This document shows, piece by piece, positions 10,961 through 22,283 of a stretch of 64,000 bases of DNA (position 1 is the first letter of the stretch; each line of letters starts with the position of its first letter). The notes beneath the pieces are model-generated. The model worked only from the letters and a program-made list of their open reading frames with translations, did no database searches and was not told where the DNA came from. The translations under genes and the position numbers were made by a program. Source of the stretch: Lampris incognitus. Taxonomy: Eukaryota; Chordata; Actinopteri; Lampriformes; Lampridae. Location: contig NC_079219.1 in the NCBI RefSeq assembly GCF_029633865.1, positions 49,861,008-49,925,007 of the forward strand, written 5' to 3'.

Positions 10961-12538
10961 CACTGCTCAAAAAAATAAAGGGAACACCTAAAAACACAAT
11001 ATAGACCTCGATGATGAAATATTTCAGCTGAAAATCTTTATTTATTAGACAGAGGAATGTGTTTAGAGCAAAATAACCTAAGAATGATCAATGGAAATCT
11101 AAATCATTAGCCCATTAAGGTCTGGATTCAGAATCATACTCAAAATCAAAGTGGAAAATGAGAACATAGGCTGATCCAACTTCTGTGGAAATTCTTCAAG
11201 ACGATTCAAAATGAGGCTCAGTAGTGTGTGTGGCCTCCACGTGCCTGTATGCACTCCCTACAACGTCTGGGCATGCTCCTGATGAGACGACGGATGGTCT
11301 CCTGAGGGATCTCCTCCCAGACCTGGATCAGGGTCTGGTCAACTCCTGGACAGTCTGTGGTGCGACATCGCGTTGGCGGATGGTACGAGACATGATGTCC
11401 CAGAGGTGCTCGATTGGATTCAGGTCTGGGGAACGTGCAGGCCAGTCCATAGCATCAATGCCCTCGACATACAGGAACTGCTGACACACTCTGGCCACAT
11501 GAGGACGAGCATTGTCATGCATGAGCAGGAACCCAGGGCCCACTGCACCAGCATATGGTCCGACAATGGGTCTGAGGATCTCATCCCGGTACCTAATGGC
11601 AGTCATGGTACCTCTGGCTAGCACGTAGAGGTCTGTGCGGCCCTCCAAGGATATGCCTCCCCAGACCATCACTGACCCACCGCCAAACCGGTCATGCTGG
11701 AGGATGTTGCAGGCAGCAGAACGTTCTCCACAGCGTCTCCAGACTCTCTCACGTCTGTCACATGTGTTCAGTGTGAACCTGCTCTCATCTGTGAAGAGCA
11801 CAGGGCGCCAATGGTGAATCTGCCAACCAAGATGTTCTCTGGCAAAGGTCAATCGGGCTGCATGGTGTTGGGCTGTGAGCACAGGCCCCAATTGTGGACG
11901 TCGGGCCCTCATACCATCCTCATGCATTCTGTTTCTCACTGTTTGAGCAGAAACCTGCACATTAGTGGCCTGTTGAAGGTCGTTTTGTAGGGCTCCGGCA
12001 GTGCTCCTCCTGTTCCTCCTTGCACAAAGGACCAGATAGCGGTCCTGCTGCGGGGTTGTTGTCCTCCTGCGGCCCCCTCCACGTCTCCTGGTGTACTGGC
12101 CTGTCTCCTGGTACCTCCTCCATGCTCTGGACACTGTGCTGGGAGACACATCAAATCTTCTTGCCACAGCACGGATTGATGTGTCATCCTGGATGAGCTG
12201 CACTACCTGAGCAACTTCTGTAGGTTGCAGATACCGCCTCATGCCACCTCTAGTGGTGAGGGCACTAGCAAAATTAAAAACTAACCAAAGATCGGCCAGA
12301 AAAGATGAGGACAGGCAAATGGTCTGTGGCCACCACCTGCAAATCCATTCCTTTTATAGGGGTTGTCTTGCAAATTGTCTAATTTCCACCCGGTGGAAAT
12401 TAGACAATTTACCAACAGGTGAAATTGATTCACAAATCAGTGTTGCTTCCTAACTGGACAGGTTGATATCTCAAAAGTGTGATTGACTTGGAGCTACATT
12501 GCATTGCTTATGTGTTCCCTTTATTTTTTTGAGCAGTG
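10961..12538 (-). mobile_element. second-type Tc1/mariner transposon (1578 bp)
   Basis: The terminal inverted repeats start CACTGCTCAAAAAAATAAAG and end in the complement. TA flanks both sides (10959-10960 and 12539-12540). It is a different family from the two CAGTGCATCCGG elements on either side and encodes its own transposase on the minus strand. Confidence 0.95.
11218..12242 (-). pseudogene. Tc1/mariner-type transposase with late frameshift
   Basis: The reading frame from the ATG at 12242 shows an HTH domain ([11 protein letters not shown]) and a DD34E catalytic core ([26 protein letters not shown]). At about 11340 a one-base loss brings a stop after 304 residues. The expected C-terminal ~40 codons continue in the next frame to a TGA at 11218-11220. 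The catalytic core is complete, so only the tail is lost. Confidence 0.88.
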
Positions 12539-12542
12539 TATA

Positions 12543-12604
12543 TAGATGTAGGAAAAAAAAACTTTTATTAATACATAGCAGAATAATTCTTTTTCCTACA
12601 TCTA
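12543..12604. repeat. 62-bp imperfect palindrome between Tc1 elements
   Basis: TAGATGTAGGAAAA at the left is complemented by TTTTCCTACATCTA at the right, with an AT-rich centre. It fills the whole gap between two transposons and may be the remnant of a further short element. Confidence 0.7.
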
Positions 12605-14243
12605 CAGTGCATCCGGAAAGTATTCACACCCCTTCACTTTCCCCACATTTTGTTATGTCACAGCCTTATTTCAAAATGGATTAAATTCCTTTTTTTTCAC
12701 ATCAATCTACATACAATACCCCATAATGACAAAGTGAAAAGGGGTTTTGTAGAATTTTTTGCAAATTTATTAAAAATAAAAAACTGAAATATTGCAGGTA
12801 CATAAGTATTCACACTCTTTACTCAGCACTTGGTTGAGGCACCCTTGGCAGCGATTACAGCCTCAAGTCTTCTTGGGTATGAAGCTACAAGCTTGGCACA
12901 CCTATATTTGGGGTATTTCTCCAAATCTTGTCTGCAGATCCTCTCGAGCTCTGTAAGGTTAGATGGGGAGCGTCGCTGCACAGCTATTTTCAGGTCTTTG
13001 CAGAGATGTTCAATGGGGTTCAAGTCTGGGCTCTGGCTGAGCCACTCAAGGACATTCACAGACTTGTCCCAAAGCCACTCCTTTGTTGTCTTGGCTGTGT
13101 GGTTACGGTCATTGTCGTCTTGAAAGGTAAACCTTCGCCCCAGTCTGAGGTCCTGAGTGCTTTCGAGCAAGTTTTCATCAAGGATCTCTCTGTACTTTGC
13201 TCCATTCATCTTTCCCTCGATCCTGACTAGCCTCCAAGTTCCTGCCGCTGAAAAACATCCCCACAGCATGATGCTGCCACCACCATGCTTCACTGTGGGG
13301 ATGGTATTAGCAAGGTGATGAGAGGTGCCTGATTTCTTCCAAACGTGACGTTTGGCATTCAGGCCAAAGAGTTCAATCTTGGTTTCATCAGACCAGAGAA
13401 TCTTGTTTCTCATGGTCTGAGAGTCCTTTAGCTGCTTTCTGGCAAACTCCAAGTGGGCTGTCATGTGCCTTTTACTGAGCAGAGGCTTCCATCTGGCCAC
13501 TCTACCATAAAGGCCTGATTGGTGGAGTGCTGCAGAGATGGTTGTCCTTCTGGAAGGTTCTCCCATCTCCACAGAGGAACGCTGGAGCTCTGTCAGAGTG
13601 ACCATCGGGCTCTTGGTCACCTCCCTGACCAAGGCCCTTCTCCCCCGATTGCTCAGTTTAGCTGGGCGGCCAGCTCTAGGAAGAGTCCTGGTGGATCCAA
13701 ACTTCTTCCATTTACGAATGATGGAGACCACTGTGCTCTTCGGGACCTTCAAAGCTGTAGAAATTTTTTTATACCCTTCCCCAGATCTGTACCTCAATAC
13801 AATCCTGTCTCGGAGGTCCACAGACAATTCCTTTGACTTCATGGCTTGGTTTCTGCTCTGACATGCACTGTCAACAGTGGGACCTTATATAGACAGGTGT
13901 GTGCCTCTCCAAATCATGTCCAATCAATTGAATTTACTACCAGTGGACTCCAATCAACATGTAGAAACATCTTATGGATGATCCGTGGAAACAGGATGAA
14001 CCTGAGCTCAATTTTGAGTGTCATAGCAAAGGGTGTAAATACTTATGTACATGCAATATTTCAGTTTTTTATTTTTCATAAATTTGCAAAAATTTCAATA
14101 AAACCTTTTTCACTTTGTCATTATGGGGTATTGTGTGTAGATTGACTGGGAAAAAAAAGGAATTTAATCCATTTTGGAATAAGGCTGTAACTTAACAAAA
14201 TGTGGGGAAAGTGAAGGGGTGTGAATATTTTCCGGATGCACTT
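12605..14243 (-). mobile_element. Tc1-like DNA transposon, copy 2 (1639 bp)
   Basis: Same family and orientation as 9155-10792. It starts CAGTGCATCCGG and ends CCGGATGCACTT, where the last G is mutated. TA lies on both sides (12603-12604, 14244-14245). Confidence 0.95.
12823..13842 (-). CDS. Tc1 transposase, full-length ORF (339 aa)
   Basis: Open from the ATG at 13842 to a TAA, with the length usual for fish Tc1 transposases. The N-terminal half is two HTH-like motifs with a GRPAK AT-hook-like linker; the catalytic DD34E triad is in WSDETK, DDNDRN and [10 protein letters not shown]. The residue before the second catalytic Asp is D where copy 1 has H (QDDND against QHDND), and NH replaces KH after it. 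The ORF is intact, but these changes near the active site may reduce activity. Confidence 0.9.
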   Translation of the reverse strand: MKSKELSVDLRDRIVLRYRSGEGYKKISTALKVPKSTVVSIIRKWKKFGSTRTLPRAGRPAKLSNRGRRALVREVTKSPMVTLTELQRSSVEMGEPSRRTTISAALHQSGLYGRVARWKPLLSKRHMTAHLEFARKQLKDSQTMRNKILWSDETKIELFGLNAKRHVWKKSGTSHHLANTIPTVKHGGGSIMLWGCFSAAGTWRLVRIEGKMNGAKYREILDENLLESTQDLRLGRRFTFQDDNDRNHTAKTTKEWLWDKSVNVLEWLSQSPDLNPIEHLCKDLKIAVQRRSPSNLTELERICRQDLEKYPKYRCAKLVASYPRRLEAVIAAKGASTKC

Positions 14244-14315
14244 TATATTGATATTCCACTCCTCATTTGTTAAGCACTTTTATCAACACCATTGACGGTT
14301 TCCAAAAAAAAAACC

Positions 14316-14767
14316 GGTCGTGGCAATTATTTAATTCCACCCTGACATTAAGGAGGAACAAGACAAAAATCTCTTCCAGTATTGTCACACGATTTTGATA
14401 TATGTTCAATGAACAGATGCATCCAAGCCCAGGTGCTTGAATGCGCCCCAATTAATACAGTACAGTCTCTCTTACAGGGCAGCTGTCTGTTCTTCCCCTC
14501 CTTATCTTCCAGCTCTCAGCCACCAAGGCCACTTCTGAAATTAGTGTGTACACACTTGCGACACTCAGTGAGTCTCCCATATAATTCCTCTGCCATCAAC
14601 CAACAGCTAAAAACAGGCCTTTATTTGTGCACCTGGAGAAGACACTTTATAAGACTAACTTTGTTCTGTTACACATGGACTTTAAGCATCTATCTAAGCA
14701 ATGTGAGGTCATACATGGTGAAAGATTAAAAGTGAGCAAACATCAAATATGAATTGTTGCCATCACA
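14316..14767 (-). repeat. retroviral 3' LTR (452 bp)
   Basis: The minus strand starts TGTGATGGCAACAATTC at 14767 and ends near 14316 (...GCCACGACC; the 5' LTR has ...CGACA). It is collinear with 23861-24153 plus 29086-29342 of the 5' LTR. It lacks both the tRNA-like insert and the piggyBac block present there, so it shows the empty sites. Confidence 0.85.
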
Positions 14768-14778
14768 ATCCCCCCTTT
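14768..14778 (-). other. polypurine tract
   Basis: On the minus strand AAAGGGGGGAT lies directly upstream of the 3' LTR start. It is the expected plus-strand primer of reverse transcription. Confidence 0.75.
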
Positions 14779-15431
14779 AGATTACTTTTAATCAACAACA
14801 AATCCCCTAAATAAAGCCTCAAAGAAAACATAATGGTTCTACATCCTGGGGAACATCTTACCTCACACAGAATGACTGTGAGGCCTGTCTGTCAGTTATA
14901 AGTCAACTGACATGCTTCAGATTTACATCAAAAACACGCCATATACTCTCAGCAGTCAGACAGAAGTCACAACGATCCCTTGTCCTCTCCAACCAAACAT
15001 CTCCCCTCACTCTTGACTAGAAATGAGTAAAAGACTCGAGAGGTGACCTACACTAATCTGAGCGGTTACATCACAAGAAAAACCCAGTGTTGACATTTGG
15101 GAAAAACTTATGTGAATGCTCAAAATCCATCTAAAACACAACATAGTCCCCAGTAACATTAAACAATGATTATAATGATGAAACAATAAACGAGAGATAT
15201 ACTCGTAACACACACATGTAGATTGGTTACAAATTAGCTAACTAAGCATTAACATAACGAAAGGAGACAAAACCAATAAATTCAAATAAAGGAAAGGGTC
15301 TTGGGGAACTACTTTGTTAAATTAAGTGTCTGTAGACATTTGCTAAAAGTCCTTATTATCTTCACTATCATATGATGGAACCCAGGGATCAGGAAAATGT
15401 TGAACCTGTACAGCATTCAGTTGAGATCACC

Positions 15432-15890
15432 TTACATACACCACCCTGAGGCTAACAGAAGATCCAACGCCATCCTATTTCCAGTTGCTACATGTCCAAC
15501 ATCTTCTAAGCATCTCACCGTGGCCGTGACGGCAGCTGTAGAGATGTTCATGTGACGTTTTAACACAGTAGAGAGGGACTTGAGCTCATCCTGAGCTGCA
15601 TATACGTATACCATATGAGGGAAAGCTATAAGCCTGATCACCACAAATCAGATCTTTCCAGGCAGTATAGGTTGCTTACTGAATGTTATCTATACTATCT
15701 TATTACAACGAGTAGTGTCTGCTGTGATTTCATAACTGGGGTCCTGTACACACAAAGAGACATCAGGCAGGGCATGCACATGCAGAGTAGGCCAAGTAAC
15801 TGAACAGCTGCGAGCTAAAAACTTAGTAGAAAATATAGGCCTAGAGCAATTATACACAGCAAACCCCAAAAATGCCAACTGTATTTGCAA
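15432..15890 (-). pseudogene. env: retroviral env transmembrane subunit remnant
   Basis: The minus-strand frame at 15432-15644 has an amphipathic heptad region followed by an immunosuppressive-domain-like motif (NRMALDLLLA) and a nearby Cys. This is typical of gammaretrovirus-type TM. A separate frame at 15690-15890 precedes it, so the subunit is split by stops or frameshifts. The ~660 bp to the 3' LTR show no clear membrane anchor in frame. Confidence 0.6.
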
Positions 15891-15905
15891 ATTCCATGGA
15901 GCTGA

Positions 15906-16478
15906 CTATACCCCAGCTACAATACGATAGGTATGTTCTGATTCAGTCATAGGCTTATATTCTGTACCGTTATTGCAGTTAGCAGGCACAGCCAGAAACT
16001 CTACATGATATCGAAGCATTGCATTAATCACTGTTACAAAATTGGACACCTTCCATAATACTGCATAGTTCAACTCATGCGGCCTGCAAACTTTATTGAA
16101 CTCAGACAAGGCAAATGAGATTATATGTACGTCACCATCAGGTAAATCATTATGAATAAGCCCTGAAACATAACATACTGAGGAAGTGTCAAATACATTA
16201 ATATCAAACACCTTAAAGTCCGCTGCATACAACGGTACTGGAATTACCATAGGTGATTGAGACGATGCAGGTAATTGATGGCAAATCCAACACTTAGTAA
16301 AGTTACGAGAGGTGGCCCTTTCTTTCATCATAGTTAGAGCCAGATTTCCCCTATAGGTATCAAAGCATCTTACACGCATTAGAGGAGTTTCAACAGTCTG
16401 GATGGCTACTGTGGCGTTAGCAATACCTTTACATATCTGTGACTGATTCCTGGTGGCCAATCTGCACCTATATGGCAT
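15906..16478 (-). pseudogene. env: retroviral env surface subunit remnant
   Basis: A 190-codon open stretch contains CWICHQLP, the CxxC motif that in gammaretrovirus-type SU links to TM by disulphide exchange, plus several Cys and N-glycosylation sites (NAT, NNGT). It is not contiguous with the upstream env portion (16691-17146) or the TM portion, so the gene is broken. Confidence 0.7.
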
Positions 16479-16690
16479 GTGGGATTTCCATTCTTTGACA
16501 CCAGACTGCAGACTTTAAGTCCTCAGCTGTAAGTCGGTCTGTGACTAGCACTTTACAGTGTTCTGTTCCCCATGTAGTGACACCATAGTAATTATCGCTT
16601 ATCCATGACCAATAAACTTCGCCTACTTCGACCAAACTTAAACCAGAACTTCATCCAAACTTCAACCAGGGTGAACTGTAGGGTCAATGG

Positions 16691-17146
16691 TTAGTAAACA
16701 GCTACCTCTACCACACGTATCTCTCCTGCACAAAAAGACATTGATCTCCTGTCATCTGTACATCTGGCAATTTGGCTATGTTGGGGGTAAAAAGCGCTGA
16801 ATGAAAATGTAACAGGGGTCGTTGTTACCACATAATTATCTTGTGGGGAATCAAAAACCCATAATATGGGACGAACAATCATAATAGTTGTTATTGTAAA
16901 ACAACAACTCTTTCCCCTGAGACTAAATCCAGTTCTCTTAAAAGGATGCCAGGGCCTGCTTTCAGGTACTGGCCTCATCATTACAAAGCACCTCGATGGT
17001 GCCCTGTTGTTATCAGGCTCCATTAGATAAAGAATGCCTCTCCCTATATCGTAGCAACCGTTGGCTCTCGGTAGGTTTTTAACCCTCAGTGAGAGCTGGC
17101 TAAGTCTACTTCTCTTCCTCGTTTGTGAGCAGAGCAGGTCTCTCAT
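16691..17146 (-). pseudogene. env: likely env 5' portion overlapping the pol end
   Basis: A 151-codon minus-strand frame starts four bases inside the end of the integrase frame, an overlap typical of retroviral pol/env. It begins with a basic stretch and includes a hydrophobic segment (about residues 72-98) that could be the signal or leader region. Assignment rests on position; the sequence itself is not strongly diagnostic. Confidence 0.45.
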
Positions 17147-17890
17147 CCTGGACCGCCGTCTCTAGTGGTGGCACCATTTTGCAGTGGCTGGCGTGTGTCC
17201 AGCTGACTCTCCCCTCCACCTTCACCGCTGTAGGTGTGTTTTCTCTTTAGGTCCTTTATCAGCACCCAGTCTCTTGGCTTCAGGTCATGCAAATGACTCT
17301 CTACTGTCTGTGGATGTGCCGAGTTCACCTGCATGTGAATAGAACTCAGCATTTTGTTTAGTTGCATTCAATAATTAAGCATTACATCCTCCATGAGATC
17401 TGAGCTGAGGACCCGCCTTTGCGGGGGAAGGGCTATTCCAGTGTTCATGGGTCTGCCTGTGAGGATTTCCAAAGGTGACAAACCTGCTGCAGCCCTCCCT
17501 CTTGTTCTCATGGCCATCACGGTAGTGCCTTTATCCATGTCCTGTCTCATCTCAACAATTGAGCGGTTTATTTTTAATTGTCCCATTTCTCACTCCACCG
17601 CTCCACCACACTGTGGGTGATAGGCACAATGTTGCCTCAGATTAATACCCAAAAATGTGAAAGTTGTTTATTAGCCCTGTGAGTTCCGTTATCATTGCTG
17701 GTCTTTCGTGGTATTCCCCATAATCTCTCTTACTAGCACCTTTGCTACTGTGGAGGCATCTGCCTTTCTTGTAGTGAAAACTTCAACCCACTTAAAAAAA
17801 CATATCAACAATCACAATATACAGTATACAATATTTCTTTCTCTCACGCGGTGTTAGTTTAATGACATACATCTGCAGGTGATCAAACGG
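17143..17890 (-). pseudogene. pol: retroviral integrase remnant
   Basis: Minus-strand frames show an integrase core: a VDMFFKWVEVF block (first Asp) near 17800, a GINLRQHCAYHPQ block with the following Glu region near 17630, GLSPLEILTGRPMN near 17470, and the C-terminal KPRDWVLIKDLK near 17270. Frames change at least twice (about 17370 and 17590) and the second-Asp block is degraded. The upstream RNase H region is missing or displaced by the L2 insert. Confidence 0.75.
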
Positions 17891-18099
17891 GTGGTCAGGG
17901 AGAAGGTGGCTTGAGGCTTATGTGGTTTGTCCTCTTGCAGCATTGTTTTTCAAACAAATTAAATATTTTGAACAACAATTTTGGGGACAGGTTGTGAAGC
18001 CTCTCGTAAACCAGTGTTTGTTTACTGCGTCCACCATCCCCCCTTTTGACACATGGTCCTTTCCATGTGCCAATTTGCATAAAAGAAAACAAACACTTT

Positions 18100-18929
18100 G
18101 GCAGGCAAGGATGTCCATCCTCAGACTGCCATATGTGACTTACATATGTACATCCAACTCCTCTCTAAAAATATGCCACTGGTCGCTGCTTTCCCCCATG
18201 TTACTCGGTCTGCATACGTCCACCTATGCAATATTAATCGTCTTCGGCTGTCACTTACACCTCAAAGCACAGCCATACTCACTCAAAGCCTGGTTACATC
18301 CCATATTGACTACTGTAATTCTATCCTCTTTGGTCTTCCCGTCAAGTGTCTTCATAAACTTCAATTGGTCCAGAATTCAGCTGCCCGTCATTACCAGAAC
18401 TCCTTCCATAGATCATATCACTCCTGTTCTCCAGCAACTCCCTTGGCTCCATGTTAAATACTGTATTGACTTCAAGAGCCTGCTCCTCGCCTTTAAGGCC
18501 CTAAGCTCCTTCATATCTTTCTGAACTCCTTCATATCCACATGCCCCCCCATACTTTCAGATCCTCTTCTGCTCTCCAACTCACTACACCATCGGCTCGC
18601 TTGACTAGAGCCTTCAGTCATTCTGCCCCCCACCTATGGAACTCTCTCCCACAAGACATTCACAACACTGACTCTCTTTCAGCCTTCAAATCCCATCTCA
18701 AAACGCACCTTTTCAAACTGGCATATTCAGTCTGAAACACGCTTCATTGAGTTTTGTGCAGATGATGATTTTATATTCATCTGCTGTATTAACTTTTCAT
18801 TGTCTACCCTGCTTTGTTTTAATTTTATACTGTCTGACACAGTGCTGCTTGTTTTTTACTGTGTTCTGTAAGGTGTCCTTGAGTGCTCTGAAAGGCGCCC
18901 ACAAATAAAATGTATTATTATTATTATTA
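18100..18929 (+). mobile_element. 5'-truncated L2-type LINE inside retroviral pol
   Basis: The plus strand reads the C-terminal part of a LINE reverse transcriptase (HIDYCNSILFGLP, KLQLVQNSAAR, then HITPVLQQLPWL in a shifted frame). It ends GTCCTTGAGTGCTCTGAAAG, GCGCCCACAAATAAAATG and (ATT)n. The viral frame resumes on both sides (tether at 18941, integrase below 17890), so this is an insertion into the provirus. ORFs are broken. Confidence 0.75.
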
Positions 18930-18940
18930 TGTTCTTGTAA

Positions 18941-19090
18941 CAGAACAGAAGTCATAAAGCCGCCTTTTCATCTACAGTCTGTGTGAATGGTCTGTCAGGG
19001 ACGGGCAGTCCCAATGTGGGCATGGTGGTCAAAGTCTGTTTCAGTCAAATGAAAGCTGCATCGGCAGCCTCTGTCTACATCACATTGTCA
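18941..19090 (-). pseudogene. pol: RT-RNase H connection remnant of the retrovirus
   Basis: The minus-strand translation gives an AAFI.LKQTLTTMP.LGLPVPDRPFTQTVDE-like segment in one frame with a stop. This is the tether region between RT and RNase H in retroviral pol. A (CA)n run (about 19102-19122) lies just beyond it. Confidence 0.6.
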
Positions 19091-19289
19091 GTGGAGCTTC
19101 CACACACACACACACACACACACATACACAAGAGTCTCACATCCACATGCAATCACATGTACTCACAGATCCACTGTCTACAGTAGTCTGTCGTCCTCAA
19201 AAATGACAACTGTTTCTTAGCACAAGTTTTTCTAATTTTGAGGATGGTTTCCACTAGTTTTGAGGTCAATGTTTTATCCTTTTTATTTT

Positions 19290-19585
19290 TATTTTATTTT
19301 TAGAGATCTCATTCCTGAGGAAGATGACTTTTTTCCTCAACAAATTGCAATTTACTCAAGCTAGCTTTGTGGCCTTGTTCTGCTAGATGTTTTAGCAATT
19401 GCAATGGTACCAATCAAATCATCAACATACTATCTCAGCACGCTCCCTGCTGGAACATGAAAATTCTCCAGACTTGCATGCAAAACCTGCGAGTCGACTG
19501 CTGGAGACTGAACATAACCTTGTGGCATCCTGGTCCACATACTATATGTTTTTCCCTGAAACGTAAAAGTGTAGCAGGCATAATA
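19290..19585 (-). pseudogene. pol: retroviral RT palm fragment (YVDD)
   Basis: On the minus strand, FQGKTYSMWTRMPQGY, then QSPAV and YVDDLIG are readable, with a stop just before YVDD. These are RT motifs B and C. The fragment continues into the Q-F-V thumb region and is cut off on the other side by the ~1.55 kb insert. Confidence 0.75.
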
Positions 19586-19599
19586 AGCCACGCCTTGTA

Positions 19600-21150
19600 G
19601 GGGTAGTAATAGTACTTATTTACCTTGAAAGATTAGGTTAATGAAGGGATCTGGGTCCCCATTCCCAATGCAATTAGTCTCAGTACCTACTTGGGTAAGT
19701 ATGTGGATGCCTATCCTGCTGAACAGAGTGGTTAGTGTGTTACAGCCTATAAGATGTCGTGGGGTGGGATTCATGCTAAGGTATTTGACACAGCGGCCCC
19801 TGACGTATAGGCAAGTACACAACTCCAAAATACTTATAAACCCTCAGGTAAATATTGTAATAAGCCCTAAACTCCAACCACAGTAAACATGAATCAATAG
19901 CCAACAACAGTTTAGTATTAATTGAATGTAATACTATAGGATGACAATAGCAACAAAAAAAAGTTTGACTTTCTTTGTATACACAGTATCTCTTGGTATA
20001 CACAATATCAACACAACCTCAATGAGAAACTCACTCTAAATGTTGAGTATCAAAACCAATTAATGTTCAAACATAAACAGTTCAGTTCATTTCTAACACA
20101 GTCTAGTAATGAGTAACAACGAAACTGACACAAATACCAGTCTGACGAGTCCTGGGCACACGAGATGAGCTGCTGGAGAGACGCCTGTATGGCAGGGCAA
20201 ACCACGTGACGTGCGTGTAGACTCACTGTAGAGGTTAGATGGCGCCAACAGCAATGCAATGCGTTCAATGTTCACTGCTCTTTAAATAACTTTCTCTCAG
20301 GCAGCAATCTCCCGTCAAAAAACTAAAAAAAAACAGGACTGTCCTCCGAGTCCTCTTCTCAGCATCCAACAGTTCATGCGAACACGCGCAGTCCCAGTAT
20401 TGAGAACTAACGAGCCACTACGACCAGTGAGCTAGCTAGCTAGCTAGCTTCACTGACAAATAGACTAACGTTAGTAGCTAATCCAGTGCGGTACTAAGCT
20501 AGTGCTGGAGAGAGTCCCATCACTAAACACTAATGTCTACTAACGTCTGTCCAGAATCCTCTTCGTGCCTCATGCACGCTACAACAATGGCAAATGTTCC
20601 TCTGAAACTCACGGCACCGACGAAGCACTGACTTCCACGTCCTCAGCCCAGGACCATTTCAAACATTCCACTGCTAGTCGCGGGAATTCATGCTAGCTGG
20701 TGGTCACTCGCAGCCTCCAAGCAGGACACCTTCTCCGACGCACCCCAGGAAACACGAATTCGTCCCAAAGGATTCTTGTAGACGGTAACACATTCACTCC
20801 ACGTACAGTACGTGTCTGTCTCTCTCTCTAGAGTTCGTATTTTTTTTCTCTTTGTTCAGCGATCCGCACACAGTCGCAAAGCTCTCGCACACCGCACCTC
20901 TTTTCTTCTTTTTCCTTTTTCCCCCTCCCCCGGTGTGTCAGAGAGCCTCACTCTGATTGGCTACAACGGAGGGGGCTCGCCTGATACTAACCCAATCATA
21001 TACGACTATACTCAGAACAGTTGCATACGCGACAAAAGCAAACCAATACTGAGAGTCTGGGTGCACACAAACACTGCTGCATTTACTGCTCGTGAATGTC
21101 GCATGAGTCCCACTCTGCTGGCTGATTCTGCGGCCTTATCTTTTTTTTTA
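19600..21150. other. unidentified insert splitting the retroviral RT
   Basis: RT motif B stops near 19590 and the N-terminal RT segment resumes near 21150, so ~1.55 kb here is foreign to pol. It has no long ORF, a CpG-richer right half, a (GCTA)n patch at 20433-20448, and a pyrimidine-rich tract around 20800-20940. I found no convincing terminal repeats; a solo LTR or a non-autonomous DNA element are both possible. Confidence 0.5.
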
Positions 21151-21386
21151 ACTGGAAAGACAGGCGTCCTTGCTGGTGAATGAACACATGGGACAATGAC
21201 TCCTGCTGCCAGCAAACTGTTAAACACTGGTGTTACACCTATTACTGCCTCTGGTTTGGGCAGATATTGTGCCTGACATGGATGGTATGTGCTCTCGGGT
21301 GTCACATGGAGGAGTTCAGCCCCTTTAACTAATCCCCACATCGTATAGCCCATAAAATTTGTGGCACTTTTGCAACTCTGGTGCAT
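21150..21386 (-). pseudogene. pol: retroviral RT N-terminal fragment
   Basis: The minus-strand frame contains KPEAVIGVTPVFNSLLAAGVIVP followed by TPVFPVKK, the start of the RT fingers in retroviral pol. The resemblance ends directly after PVKK, where the foreign insert begins. Confidence 0.7.
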
Positions 21387-21728
21387 GAGTCAGTGGTTAA
21401 CTGGGGACATTTCTCCACCCCATTCAAGTTGAATTTTCTGCTCTGTGTTAAATCCACAGTCCGTTTTTCCATAAAAGTGCTCTGAAATGGGAATCTATAG
21501 GCTTACATTCGGGTTGGGTATTGCACTCATTCTCCCCTTGTCTCCCACATGTGGTCTTGTGAACACTGAGTGACCCACGGCCCTAAATCCTCCCACGGGG
21601 TGTCAACTGTTTTGACCAGAGGCACATGTGGTGTCGAGTTATATACACCCAGTGGAGCTGAGTTACAGCGGGGGTCAGCACAGCCGTCAATGCACACATA
21701 TGATCATCCCAATACATCCCGTCACCAG

Positions 21729-22076
21729 TCATAACATCACTTTCTTTTCCTTGCCTGAACCAAAGTTTTTCAAATCCCTCATCAACTCCTTCACGTACGT
21801 TGGCTGCAACATGCACATCACAATCTTCCATGAACGTGTGCTGTGGTGACATGAACGTGTGCTGTGGTGACATGAACGTGTGCTGTGGTGACATGAACAT
21901 GTGCTGTGGTGACATGAACGTGTGATGTGGTGACGGCGACATATCCCATTGGTATATAATTCTCTCACTGCAACACCTGATGCCCCTACAGTGTCAATAT
22001 ATCTACAACTCAATTTTGGGGGCACGTGAAATTCATTTTGTGTTATTACTGAAAACCTAGCTCCGGAGTCAACCAA
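21729..22076 (-). pseudogene. pro: retroviral protease remnant with 21-bp repeats
   Basis: The minus-strand frame begins with VDSGARFSVI, the aspartic-protease active-site block (D-S-G). The flap/C-terminal half is replaced by a tandem array. Downstream gag/pro frames are broken. Confidence 0.65.
21832..21939. repeat. 21-bp tandem repeat, about 5 units
   Basis: The unit CATGAACGTGTGCTGTGGTGA is repeated about five times with single substitutions. Being 21 bp, it keeps the frame and encodes a 7-residue repeat in each frame. It lies within the degraded protease region. Confidence 0.9.
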
Positions 22077-22186
22077 AATGTATTATGTTTTGTTTTTTTC
22101 TCTGCCATTTCTAAAATCATTTCAGGTAAATCTCAATCGTGCTGACCTTTGTCATATTGAATATGCTTTGGCTGTCATGTGTTAAT

Positions 22187-22192
<6 letters not shown>

Positions 22193-22223
<31 letters not shown>
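22193..22223. repeat. (GT)n microsatellite
   Basis: A short GT run inside the gag-pro junction of the provirus. Confidence 0.95.
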
Positions 22224-22224
<1 letters not shown>

Positions 22225-22283
22225 TATAGGGGGTGAATTCACCAGACTCCGGAATCTCCCCCGTCCCCGCCGCCAGTCACGCT

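Noticed and set aside
15432-17146. Host-domesticated env gene (syncytin-like)
   Set aside because: The env region is broken into at least four frames with no continuous ORF through SU and TM.
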